Shown one piece after another: positions 47,601 to 59,035 of a DNA stretch of 64,000 nucleotides. The translations under genes and the position numbers were made by a program. The DNA lies in NCBI RefSeq assembly GCF_000801105.2, contig NC_079515.1, positions 5,704,001 to 5,768,000 on the forward strand, in the 5' to 3' direction. Every line of letters begins with the position of its first letter. The first letter of the stretch is position 1. The stretch is from Raphanus sativus. Its lineage: Eukaryota; Streptophyta; Magnoliopsida; Brassicales; Brassicaceae. A model generated the notes under the pieces. It was not told the DNA's origin. It saw only the letters and a list, made by a program, of their open reading frames with translations, and did no database searches.

Positions 47601-48307
47601 ACAAGAGCTGGCAGTCTTGGTGGAACGACGAGCAAGCCCATCTCCGTGGCTCTGGTGTTGGCGCTCGCTGTTTGGAGATAGTTTTGTCTCTCAGATTCTT
47701 TTTGTATCAGTATGGTTTGGTCTATCACCTTGACATCACCCAAAGCAGCACTAACATCATAGTCTACGCGCTTTCTTGGGTCGTAATCCTCGCCACGTTC
47801 CTCACGGTCAAGGCCGTTGACCTAGGGAGGCAACTGTTCAGCACGAGAAAACACCTCGTGTATCGGTTCTTCAAAGTCTTCGTCTTCGTGAGCATTCTTA
47901 CGGTCATCATCACACTATCAAACATCTGCCACCTCTCTATCAAGGACCTTATAGTCTCTTGCTTAGCTTTCTTGCCTACGGGTTGGGGTCTGATTCTGGT
48001 AACCAATTCTCTTCCCAATCCACTCTTTGTTTTAAAAGCCAACAGAGTTTGATTCATATGGGAGTCAAATTGTTTGCAGATAGCACAAGCTGTAAGGCCA
48101 AAGATAGAAGGGACGAACTTGTGGGAGTTCACACAGGTTCTAGCTAGAGCTTATGATTACGGAATGGGAGTGGTTTTGTTTGCACCAATGGCTATCTTAG
48201 CATGGCTTCCTATCATCTCTGCGTTTCAGACGCGGTTTCTCTTTAATGAAGCTTTTAACAGAAGGCTTCAGATTCAACCTATTCTTGCTGGCAAGAAGAA
48301 GAAGTAG
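38645..48307 (+). CDS. CALS8: Callose synthase 8 (glucan synthase-like 4), 40 exons
   Basis: Plasma-membrane 1,3-beta-glucan synthase using UDP-glucose. Exons: 38645-38894, 39051-39151, 39240-39364, 39439-39526, 39597-39707, 39796-39915, 40005-40097, 40193-40284, 40375-40501, 40600-40737, 40827-40903, 40989-41154, 41507-41638, 41714-41831, 41907-42235, 42333-42385, 42486-42546, 42655-42736, 42823-42872, 42946-43032, 43131-43265, 43362-43456, 43538-43622, 43711-43871, 43964-44087, 44182-44303, 44409-44556, 44632-44783, 44864-44970, 45050-45172, 45275-45343, 45427-45595, 45675-45786, 45882-46001, 46088-46203, 46284-46367, 46463-46575, 46648-46877, 46964-47998, 48080-48307. These sum to 5,928 bp, 1,975 codons plus stop, matching Arabidopsis CALS8 (about 1,976 aa, recalled). 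The N-terminus is cytosolic with the Vta1-like region. Two membrane blocks flank the catalytic loop encoded by exons 21-38. Introns 2 and 36 are GC-AG; the rest are GT-AG. The Arabidopsis gene has been linked to plasmodesmal callose under oxidative stress. It looks intact. Confidence 0.95.
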
Positions 48308-49002
48308 ACTTTTCTTCCTTTTCTTCCACGACTTTCCTTTGTACATCTTTGTAACTATTTCACTTGTTAATTGCTGCTCTCTGTACAAAAATTCTATTGA
48401 TACAAAATATTTAACCGGTATTCTCGATTTTTTAATCAAGGGTGGTTATCTAAACCGATCTATGAGCATTAATATGGTTCTATCACCCATAATTCTGATC
48501 AACAAGCTCGGACCAATCCACAATATCAAACCGGTTGAACTGATCCACGATATGTTTTATTACCCATAATTCTGCTTTTTGAGAATTAATATGGTTCTAT
48601 TTAGAACAGTTATCTAATTATGAAGATTTTATTTACGATTTTACTCGTATTTGAATTTTTTTGTGTAAACATTGATATATTAGTCCACATAATTATTTAA
48701 TTCTAATTCCAAAATTTTCTGATGTATTTGTATAAGGAAGGCTCAATCAACTTTGTGTGTGATTCTTTTTATTGTCAACAGTTTTGTGTATGATTTTAAT
48801 TGGTTTCTTTCTCATAACTTTGGATAAACCGAACCAAAATCAATTTTAATCCTCACAAACCAAGTTAACAAAACCGAACGAGATTCTCTGGACCAAACTA
48901 TATAAAACATCAAACCACTTCAAGTTAATTGTTGGGTCGCCAAGTCCCGACATATACAATAGAACTGTTGCGTCTTCAAGCGTCTTCACCAAAACAGAAA
49001 CA
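48308..49002. other. Intergenic region between callose synthase 8 and PPR gene
   Basis: Contains the callose synthase 3' UTR and the PPR promoter. A short repeated phrase (TTACCCATAATTCTG-like, ATTAATATGGTTCTAT) occurs near 48470-48500 and 48560-48600. No gene is seen. Confidence 0.5.
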
Positions 49003-50208
49003 ATGATTCTTCGGAGGCTTGTTCTGTCTGCAACAACAACATCGAACTCAAATCTCAGGAGAAGAAGCAAACCATTTTCCACTTCTCCCATACGTCTCCT
49101 CTCATCATCATCATCATCTCCCGAACCTTCGCAACAACTCGCGAGGCTAACCCACAAGGACTGGCTAGCCCCCAACGAGGTTTTAAAAATCTTCGAAAAC
49201 ATCAAAGACCCAACCTCCCTCATCCCCGCTTACACACACTACTCCAAACGCAAAGACTACCAACCCACCGAGCCTCTCTACTCCCTCCTCATCACCAAGC
49301 TCGGACACGCCAAGATGTTCGACGAAATCGAACGCCTCACCAAAACCCTAACCCTCGAGACAAAACGGTGCCGTTTCTCCGAAGCCTTCTTCTACAACTT
49401 AATGAAAGTCTACGGGAACTCCGCCGGGAGAATCAACAAAGCGATCGAGACACTCTTCTCCATGCCCGAGTTCGGATGCTGGCCGAGCGTCAAATCCTTC
49501 AATTTTATACTGAACCTCCTCGTCAAGGCGAAGCTCTTCGACGAGATCCACGCCGTCTTCGTGAGGGCTCCGGATCTCGGCGTTGAGATCGACGCTTGCT
49601 GCTTGAACATACTCATCAAGGGACTGTGCGAGCGCGGGGATCTTGAAGCTGCACTCAAGCTGCTCGACGAATTTACTAAACTAAAATCGCGTCCCAACGT
49701 GATGACGTTTTCGCCTTTGATACGCGGGTTCTGTAACAGGGGGGAGTTCGAGGAAGCGTTTCGGGTGCTGGAGAGGATGGAGAAGAGGGAAGGGATCGAG
49801 CCTGACGCTATCACGTTTAATATTCTGATCTCGGGGCTTAGGAGGAGAGGTAGGGTTGAGGAAGGGGTGGAGGTGTTGGAGAGGATGATGAAGGTGAGAG
49901 GGTGTCAGCCGAATAGTGGGAGTTATCAGGAGGTGTTGTATGGTTTGTTGGATAAGAGGAGGAACTTGGAGGCTAAGGAGATGATGGGGAAGATGGTTTC
50001 TTGGGGTATGAGGCCTAGTTTCTTGTCTTACAAGAAGATGGTTCTGGGGCTTTGTGAAGAGAAGTCGGTTAAGGATGTGGATTGGGTTTTGAGGCAGATG
50101 GTGAGTCATGGTTTTGTTCCGAAGATGGGGATGTGGTGGAAAGTTGTTGGCTGCGTAGTTGTTAAGAACGGTGTCTCTCAAGTGGATTTGGATCGCGTTA
50201 TAGGCTAA
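49003..50208 (+). CDS. Mitochondrial pentatricopeptide repeat protein (At3g14580 type)
   Basis: An intronless gene of 401 codons, close to the roughly 405 aa of Arabidopsis At3g14580. The first 45 residues (MILRRLVLSATTTSN...) are Arg/Ser-rich without acids, a typical mitochondrial presequence. From about residue 95 there are some eight P-type PPR motifs in tandem, such as CCLNILIKGLCERGDLEAAL and ITFNILISGLRRRGRVEEGV. PPR proteins bind organelle RNA and influence its processing, editing, stability or translation; no E or DYW domain is present, so editing is less likely. The RNA target cannot be told from the sequence. It is convergent with the next gene on the minus strand, with stops about 430 bp apart. 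Confidence 0.93.
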   Translation: MILRRLVLSATTTSNSNLRRRSKPFSTSPIRLLSSSSSSPEPSQQLARLTHKDWLAPNEVLKIFENIKDPTSLIPAYTHYSKRKDYQPTEPLYSLLITKLGHAKMFDEIERLTKTLTLETKRCRFSEAFFYNLMKVYGNSAGRINKAIETLFSMPEFGCWPSVKSFNFILNLLVKAKLFDEIHAVFVRAPDLGVEIDACCLNILIKGLCERGDLEAALKLLDEFTKLKSRPNVMTFSPLIRGFCNRGEFEEAFRVLERMEKREGIEPDAITFNILISGLRRRGRVEEGVEVLERMMKVRGCQPNSGSYQEVLYGLLDKRRNLEAKEMMGKMVSWGMRPSFLSYKKMVLGLCEEKSVKDVDWVLRQMVSHGFVPKMGMWWKVVGCVVVKNGVSQVDLDRVIG

Positions 50209-50634
50209 GGTTTATACATTGTGCTGTATTTGTTGGGCACATAGAAGCTATATGTTCTTTGAGTGGAAGAAGCAAAGGCAGAGAACTCAAAGAGTTGTTG
50301 TTGACCAAGACACAGACTCAAAACTCAAAAGCTGTACACGAATCCTTTTGTCGTAAATTTAGAACTTCATTTGACTTGAACATACTCAAATTCCCATCCT
50401 CAAGCCTTTGATTACCTATGATGATCCATTTTCTATTCTTCCATTTGGTGTGGCGACTTTCTCAGCTCTATCAGAGGAGTTCTTGGCATATCCATATATG
50501 TTGTTTCCAAGTTTGGCTCTATTTACTTTTTGTACCTTTGCTTCTTTATTTTTGGAACGTCTGCAACACCTTAAGAATCGTATTTGGAGTTTAATGATGT
50601 ATTTACATGATCATCTTTGCCTGATCCGACAGTT
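50209..50634. other. Convergent 3' regions of the PPR and NTMC2T6 genes
   Basis: Shared 3' untranslated and terminator space. Short frames are not supported as genes. Confidence 0.5.
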
Positions 50635-53634
50635 TTAACTTTCATGTTGTGCTGTTTTTGGCGTTCCTAGGTTCTGCACAGTTCTAACTGCAGGTTCATC
50701 ATCAGAATCAGAATATACACATTGACATCCTGTATCAGACACAGACTCAGATTCAGGAACAACATCTTTCTCTGACACGGTTAAACACTCATTATCTCTT
50801 GATTTCCTTGACCCTCTAGGCGAAAACACATGTTTTATGCGTCTTGCAGACTTTTCAGCGTGTTTCAGAATGCTCTTTGCAACATTTTTCATGTGTCCCT
50901 TATTCAGACTGTCTTCAGAACCAACTCCCTCACCTTTTGGACTTCTACCTGAGAGAGGCCCTGATAAACGGTCTTCAATGATGTACTTAACCCCAACATG
51001 TTTTCGATTCAACACCTTCAAGTTAATCCGAGGAGAACTAACATCCTCCTCCTTGTTCCATGATTCTTCTCTTTTCCCATTCCTACGTAACACTAAACCA
51101 ACTTTCTTCAATCCTCGACCAACAGTCCTCATTGTGTTCTTACCTTCCTGAGTTTCATCAGGGCTGCTGCTTTCATTACTTCCACCAGAAGTATCATGAG
51201 GAACTCCACGTACTTGGCTATCAAGGCATCGACTCTTGCCTTTTCTTGGCTCCCAAATCTGCGAGACTTCAGTTCCTGGTTGATGTATCCATATCCCAGT
51301 CTCTTCTTGTCCTTCAATGTTAATTGGTTCCAAATTATCAAGAACCCTTGCAGACTTATCAGCTGTCACTGAAGAGAAGGAACCTTTGTTTGCATCTTCT
51401 AAAGCAAAAGAAGCCCACATATCTTCTTCACCTACTGTTACTCCTTCAAACGGGTCATCACTCCACTGTTAAAGAATCAGTTACACATTGCTCAAGACTT
51501 AATAATGAAACTCTATGTTCAGGGAAATAAAACAGAAGCTTGCTTCTACCTTTGGTTCATCCTCAGTTACGGTAATAGCAAGGTGCAGCCTCCCCATTTT
51601 GATGTTCTGTAGAGGCAACCACATATCATTTCTTTGCCCACCTCTAAACTCTGCAATGTGTACTGAACAATCACCAAGTCTGTCATCGCTGAACCTGTCT
51701 TTGTCTCGTACTTCAATGTTGAGTATATTTGGAGAGTCCCATGTCAAGATTGGTATCTTAAACTCTTCTTGCCATTTGGGAGCCAACGTTTTCTTTAGTA
51801 TCTTGGTGTTGAACCTGTAAGCGCCAAGCTGCCCTTTCACATAAGGATCAGACAAACCTGAAGCATCCAAATCATAGCAGTTCAATAAGATGCCGTTTAA
51901 ACTTACTAGAGTAGAGGAAACTAACCATTTAGATATGATGGTTTAACGTCAGATGCTTCAACAACTTCAACAAGAGCGTGGGCAACTGGTTCTTTCTCAT
52001 CAACAAATAACCAGTTTTCTGCAAGCCAGCACAGGCACAAAATGTAATCATATGGACTGTTACATAAGATGTTGATAACATCAAGTAACCAAATCAAAAG
52101 AAGTACAGGATAGGAGTTATGGATTCTGAACATCCTACCTCCTGATCTTGGGCTAACTAATTTTTCCATATCAGCTACAAGCATATTTGGCTGCAAGGTT
52201 AGATATTTAGCTGGCTTCCATTGTAATGACAATGTTTTTGCTTAGCTACCATGAGGGAAACCTTACCTCAACAAGAGTCTGCTCAAATGCAATAGACAGG
52301 AGATTGTCCTGAATAGGAAAAGTAACAATGATGATGAGAGTTTCTACATTATTTAAGTTTACAAGTTCATACTTACTAGCCATCCTGCAATTCCCGGAAG
52401 GACAGTAACATCAAGTCCATGAGTGAAGATTGGTTTTGCATTCATTTGGAAATAAGGTGGCTCAGCAAAACACACGTGCAAACGCCCCAGGAACGGACAT
52501 CGACGAAGGAACTTCACTCCAATCAACACCTTCAACAGTTAAAAAGGTAACACAGAATGAAGCAAAGTACTCTCCACTTAAGAGAGTGTGAAGGATGTGA
52601 AGTCATTATACCTTTCCTTCAACATGCATTCCTGTTAGATGTAACTTTGTCCACACTCCAAAACCAAGTCTTCTTCTTAGCTTCACTGCCAGTATTGCGC
52701 TCATATCTTCTGCTGCGAGGAAGTTCATTCCAAGTTCCAGTACCTGAATACACTCACTCCAGCATAATTTCTACTTCCTCTATAGATATTAATTAAACAC
52801 CAGTTTGTGACCATGATAATGATGAAAACCAAAGTTTTTGGAAACTATACCAAGTGATCATCACCAGTAGATTGCCGAAGCACCCTTATATAAGTCAGCA
52901 AAGGTGGGTTTCTTCCTAAATAGAGATGTTGTATCAAAGCTTCTTTCTGCATAAATGATCATATACCATAAGTTATAGTGACTGTACAAATGTGACCTAG
53001 TCATTTCCTTAGACCCCAAAGAAATGATCCAAATGAAATACTCACAAAGTAACAAATTTGTAAAGTTCTTTTACCGCGGTCCAAGGTTTATATTTGTCCA
53101 AGAACCAAGGTATGATGGGACGCAGAATCTTCTGAGACGCAATATGTTCCATACAAATTGGCCATATCATCTCCGCAGCGTGATTCAGCCACCGGACTGA
53201 TTCAGAGTCTGTTAAGATCTGGCAAAGCCAAAGTCAGCATTTTTTCAGCACTAAAGACAAACAACTAAACTTTCTGATGACTAGATATCTTGTTCTCCAA
53301 GGAAGAATGCATAAATATAAAAAGGCAAAACTAACCCTTCTCTGGTTAGCTTGCTTCGTCTCTTCAAACTGAAACTTCCTCCTCAGTCTCTTCACATCAC
53401 GTTCATGAACCTAAAAGAAACCCTCCACAACGAAAACAATAATCAAAAAGGCTTTAACAAACCCCAAAGCAATCATAAGTCAACCAGAGAGTGAGAGAGG
53501 AGGAGAAGAAACGATACCAAGTAGAGATATAGGAGAGAGAGGAGATAGAAAAGGGAATGTGATCGATTTAAGTAAGAAAGAATCCAAAGGAACGTCAACA
53601 CTATGGCCACATGATGGAATACACAACACTCCAT
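50635..53634 (-). CDS. NTMC2T6.2: SMP/C2-domain membrane tether NTMC2T6.2-like
   Basis: Eleven exons on the minus strand: 53634-53518, 53410-53336, 53218-53075, 52946-52851, 52743-52612, 52529-52377, 52308-52267, 52190-52139, 52018-51926, 51857-51550, 51465-50635. They sum to 2,043 bp, 680 codons plus stop, all with GT-AG borders. Residues 1-40 (FHHVAIVLTFLWILSYLNRS) form an N-terminal hydrophobic anchor. Residues ~65-265 form an SMP lipid-transfer domain (DDHLVLELGMNFLAA; CFAEPPYFQM). A C2 domain at ~275-390 follows (LSDPYVKGQLGAYRF; RDKDRFSDDRLGDCSV). The tail is long, charged and Ser-rich, ending HES. Relatives (synaptotagmin/E-Syt type) join ER to other membranes at contact sites. The Arabidopsis counterpart by order is At3g14590. 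Confidence 0.92.
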
Positions 53635-54352
53635 CTGCTTCACGAAACACACACAAGTGAAGACAAGAAAACTCTGAAGATGGTTGCTTTGTCTTGTTAA
53701 CCAAGGAGTGTGTTTTTGGTTCGAAAAAAAGTCAACGAAAGAACGGTTGCAGTTTTATAGTTTCTTTCTTCTGGTGGTTGATTAATTAGTTAAGTGGGAC
53801 CGAGAGACAACGACAGCGAATAGTGATCATTGTTCCTGTGTTCTCTCTCCCGCTAAGTTGAAAACGTTATCATTTTGTTTTCCGTTTTACGGCAACAAGA
53901 GACTTGTTGGGAAAGGAAAAAACATCATCTACTGAGAAGGAGAAACGCGTCAACCGCCTGAAAGTGTGCAAGCGTGTCAAGCACGTGTTGTGGATATACA
54001 GTGAGACTTACTTTTTTTTTGTTCAACCCCAGTGAGACTTACTATGATGTTCCATGCCAAATGAAATGATGTCAAGTCGTGAATAAAAAAGTCCTACTGT
54101 CATTTAAGAGAAAGGAGTTGATATGAACCGACACAGAGCCGGTCATGGTCATAGTCATAGTCATAGGTTCATAACAAAAATGAAAATTTGGTATATAATT
54201 TTCCAAAATATTAATAGTTCATATATATCATTTGAATTTTAAATAGCTAAAAATGTACGTTCAATATTTTGTTTAGTAAATGAAACCAATTACATTGACA
54301 AAAAAATGAAACCAATTACTAAACAATATTTAAATATATTTTTCCTAAAAAA

Positions 54353-54607
54353 ATATGTTTAGTAATTGGTTCATTTAATAAACCAAATACTAAACATAAA
54401 TCTAACTATTTAAAAATCAAATGATATATATTAACTATTAATATTTAATTAGAAATTATATACCAATATTTCATAAAATATATGTTTAGTAATTGGTTTC
54501 ATTTACCAGACCAATTACTAAGCATATAATTTTAAATATTTAAAAATCAAATGATATATATTAACTACTAAAATTTAGTTTTATAAATTATATACCAATA
54601 TTTCATA
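54353..54607. repeat. Two tandem ~127-bp AT-rich repeats
   Basis: Each copy starts ATATGTTTAGTAATTGGTT and contains AAAAATCAAATGATATATAT and ATTATATACCAATATTTCAT. Copies are 54353-54479 and 54480-54607, diverged by many substitutions. A partial inverted copy precedes them (54265-54325). Confidence 0.75.
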
Positions 54608-55249
54608 ATCTTTGGACTATTTACAATTTGATATGTTTCCATATAACATTATCTGTGAATCTTTATTTTTTTTGTCACTGATATATTTCCAATTTAAATT
54701 TTGATATGTTTCAATATAACATTATCTGTGATCTATAGTTATGATTTTATCTACATTATTTTACTTACACCATTTAAATTTATGTATAGTAGGGTAGATA
54801 TTTCATTTTAAAAATATTTCATTAAGAAACAAATGCACTTTTTCAAATACACTTTTTACCAAATGCACTTTTCATTAAAAAACAAATACACTTTACAACT
54901 AAAATATTTATACTTTTTATCTTTGCAACTTTAGATTTATATTAGTTTTAATCTCATTTTTCTATAGTTACACAAAATTATAGTTCTGGTACAAGAAAAT
55001 AAAATTTCCTGACCCTAGTACAAAAAAATTCCCGGTTCCGCCAGTGCCTTGTATCATATATTAATTTATAGACTATAGTTGGAAATGGATCTGAAGACAA
55101 AAAGCTAAGCGTGATTAATGATGGTTTACTTGCTTTATTTCCGTCGGTGTTTATTTTTTAAGTAAAGAAGTTTATACAGCGAAGCAAGTCTTTCCCCTCG
55201 GGTTACGTTAGTTCAAATTATAGAGAAATCAGACCAACCACGGAAACAG

Positions 55250-55257
55250 CCACGTGG
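55250..55257. promoter_or_regulatory. Perfect G-box (CCACGTGG)
   Basis: The palindrome CCACGTGG lies about 125 bp upstream of the small membrane protein start codon at 55381. G-boxes are bound by bZIP and bHLH factors, often in abscisic acid or light responses. Confidence 0.55.
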
Positions 55258-55380
55258 AACGCGCATACCTCAAATACATAACCTTACAAAAACTGAAATC
55301 TTGTTTTCACCGTCTCTCAGATCAAAGAACAAATTCATATCAGAGAAATATTATTTTTGTTTATTGATCTAAAAAGAGAG

Positions 55381-56616
55381 ATGACTAGCGGCAGCGCAGA
55401 CGACGAGAAAAACAGATCAGTTGCGACTGATTATCAACACCAGCAGCCTCCTCATCCTCCGCCGTTTCAAGGTGTCTCCAACTATCCACCTCCGCAGCAG
55501 CAGCCACCTCCACCAGGTTATCCACAGCCAGCTCAGCCCTACGTCTCCGGTAACTTTCTCCCCTCATGTTTTCATTGTATGGACAACATGATGTCGAAAA
55601 GATCAGTCTGATCAGATCAGCTGTTTGGTTTCTTTCTTTTTGTGTTTGTTGATTTCTTTTTTTTTTCATGATATATTATATCGAATATCCTTTTGATGAT
55701 TTTTTTGGATCTTTGATAGTTTTACTTCCTCTAAAGCCGCCGAAATTTGCATTGGACTAGAATCTAACTCATTATTAAATTTTGTGAGATCCTTTGTAGT
55801 AACCTGATCCAGTAACTAAAAGAGATTTTTTAACTATTGTTACTTTTTTACCGTGCCTACTTTTGAGAGAAACCAAGATGCTAGATCACTTGAGAATGAA
55901 GACAGTAATTGATGTTCATAAGGAAAATATTAAAGGTTTTTGATGTAGAGAATGTTAAACGCAATGGAAGGTTCTCTCTTGGTTTGGCGTATACTTTTAC
56001 CAGTTGACAAATGAATTTTAGGTTCATATGGAATAATATTACACACTAAATCTTAACTTAAATGCAAACACAAACAAACAATTGTCATCTCTTATGTGTC
56101 GAAATTCTCTTGCTAAAGTCTAGTCTCTCAAAAAGGGTTGTGTCATTTTGTTCTAATGATGCTTATGGTTTCTCTAGGTTATGCTGTTAATGGAGTAACA
56201 GAGCACGATCGTCTTCCTTGTTGTGGTATAGGCATTGGTTGGTTATTGTAAGTCTAATTCATCTTCTTCTTTTTTACCTTCTCTTCTGATCATTAACATT
56301 CTTGTCTAGCTATTGAGCAAAACACAAACCCACATATGTTTTGGTTTTGTTTTTGGAAGATTCATCCTTGGTTTCTTCTTCGGTGCCATCCCCTGGTACA
56401 TCGGCTTTTTCCTTTTTCTGTTCTCTAAAAACCCGCGTGAGAGGCCTGGATACATAGCTTGCGCAATTGCAGTAAGTCCATTTTCTATATATCTAATTTA
56501 GCAATACACATTTTCTTTTTGTCCTGATCACACTAAATCAATTTTCTGACCAACAGTCTGTTATTGCTACGATTATCATCGTTCTTGGAGCCACAAGAGG
56601 ATCAGGGGCCTGGTAG
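55381..56616 (+). CDS. Small Pro-rich two-helix membrane protein ('L18ae family', At3g14595 type)
   Basis: Four exons: 55381-55549, 56178-56247, 56360-56471, 56557-56616, giving 136 codons plus stop with GT-AG borders. Residues 15-55 are Pro/Gln/His-rich (PPPPGYPQPAQPYVSG). A short Cys-containing segment LPCCGIGIG follows. Two hydrophobic helices come next, LLFILGFFFGAIPWYIGFFL and IACAIASVIATIIIVLGAT, separated by KNPRERPGY. Database entries call such proteins ribosomal L18ae family, but the true eL20 fold is absent; this is a membrane protein of unknown role. It lies directly upstream of real RPL18A, which matches the Arabidopsis order. An ATG at 55357, 24 bp upstream in the same frame, would add 8 residues (MFIDLKRE); I prefer 55381 because MTSGSADDEKN resembles relatives. 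Confidence 0.88.
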
Positions 56617-57348
56617 TAAAATGAAGAAGTGACTGCTTTTAATCCGGTAGAGACCGGTTAGGGCGTTTGATATACTGTTGCTGCAAAAGAAGATTGTACA
56701 TGTGTGTTTTACATAAAGATTTGAAAAAAAGGGTTTACAGTCGACCATGGCATTTGTTTACTTACCAAAAATGTTCGACTCCAAACCATAGTAATGTCTT
56801 TGTTAAATTATATATATGCTTTGTGTGTGATTTGCAGTGTTCTAAAATGTATTTGAAGCAGATGTTTAGCGGCGTTACCTTCTAAAACTAGTCCGCATAA
56901 ATAACAATTTAGACTTCTGATTAAATGTTTTAGCCATTAGACCTTGAATCACAGTTAAATATCTACCATTTTGTTGATGATTTGATTAAGTACTTTCTTT
57001 TTTGTAAAGAAGTACTTAAAACATCATCTCAAAGAATGATATTTCAAAGTACGTTTATGGATGGTCATTAAATTTGTTTCTGTACGTGTTGCATTGTTTC
57101 AAAGAATATGGCAAAAATAATAGTCAGTAGTTATTGCAAAAGAAAAATCTAGTTTTCGTCAAAGATTATGGCGAGAACTTTTCAGATAGCTGTAAATAAA
57201 AAAAAGTTCAAAAGTTGCAGTTTGCAAAAAAAAAAGTTCAAAAGTTGCAGGAATGATCATCAGTTTTGGTGTGATATCATATTAGTATGTAATTTAAATT
57301 TAACTGCGGTAAATCGGACATGTGGTGAAAAAAGGGAAAAAAAATCAA
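56617..57348. other. Intergenic region before RPL18A
   Basis: 3' UTR of the membrane protein gene followed by AT-rich sequence. AAAAAAAGTTCAAAAGTTGC is directly repeated at about 57200-57250. No gene is visible. Confidence 0.5.
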
Positions 57349-57393
57349 GGCCCAACTAGAAAACGAAAAGCCCACAGAAACGGCTTAGGGTTT
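57349..57393 (+). promoter_or_regulatory. Site II and telo-box promoter elements of RPL18A
   Basis: GGCCCA (57349-57354), AGCCCA (57369-57374) and the telo-box core TTAGGGTTT (57385-57393, AAACCCTAA on the other strand) lie 100-140 bp upstream of the start codon. This pairing is the hallmark of plant ribosomal protein promoters bound by TCP and telobox factors. The following leader is pyrimidine-rich. Confidence 0.75.
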
Positions 57394-57490
57394 AGTCATA
57401 GAGAAAGCTCTCTTATAGTTTTCTCATCAAGCGCCTCCGTTTTGCTCTTTAGCTCTCCTGTCTCCTCTTTGGCTGATCTCTCCGTTAAAA

Positions 57491-58530
<1,040 letters not shown>

Positions 58531-59035
58531 TAAAAATCCAAAATCTTTACATGATTTCTCCTTATCCTCCTTTTCAACCATCAGCTTAGGCTCCTTGTTC
58601 CTCAGTCTGATCAAAACATTGGATTTTCAAATTTTTGCATCTTTATCAACTTTGTTTTCTAGATATATGATAAGATATTCAGAGGACTTGTTTAAAATTT
58701 TCAAAGCTTTGCAACGAGTTCTAAGAGAATTTGAGAAGTAACTAAACCAAGCAATACTCTGTTCTCATTACTCATGTCTTTATTGCAATGTTTCACCAAC
58801 TATTGTAGTTTTGTGCGTCTGGGTCACACGCGCTTACTCTTCACCGGCCAAAGAGTTGAAAGCAAGTCTGTTCATGCTGCTTTTAGTGGATGTGTCTTTT
58901 TTAAGATTAAAAAAATAGCGGTTAGATAAGAACAGATGGAAACCACTTTCACGACAAGTACAGACAAAGACCCTTTGGCGGCAAAGGATCTTCACTGAAA
59001 AGCTTAAGTGATAGAAGAAAAGATCTGAACTGGAG
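58531..59035. other. RPL18A 3' UTR and CYP72A promoter
   Basis: No additional gene is seen. The last 200 bp before the CYP72A start are AG-rich leader-like sequence. Confidence 0.5.

Larger units (their letters stand above)
53635..55380. other. Divergent promoter region with AT-rich repeats
   Basis: Upstream space shared by NTMC2T6.2 (minus) and the small membrane protein gene (plus). A CACGTG lies at 53982-53987. Two tandem ~127-bp repeats occupy 54353-54607. A phrase near 55022-55048 (CCCGGTTCCGCCAGTGCC) resembles a transposon end, but no partner end or target duplication was found. Confidence 0.5.

Noticed and set aside
55007..55052. Possible transposon end CCCGGTTCCGCCAGTGCC
   Set aside because: No matching opposite terminus or target duplication could be found by eye.
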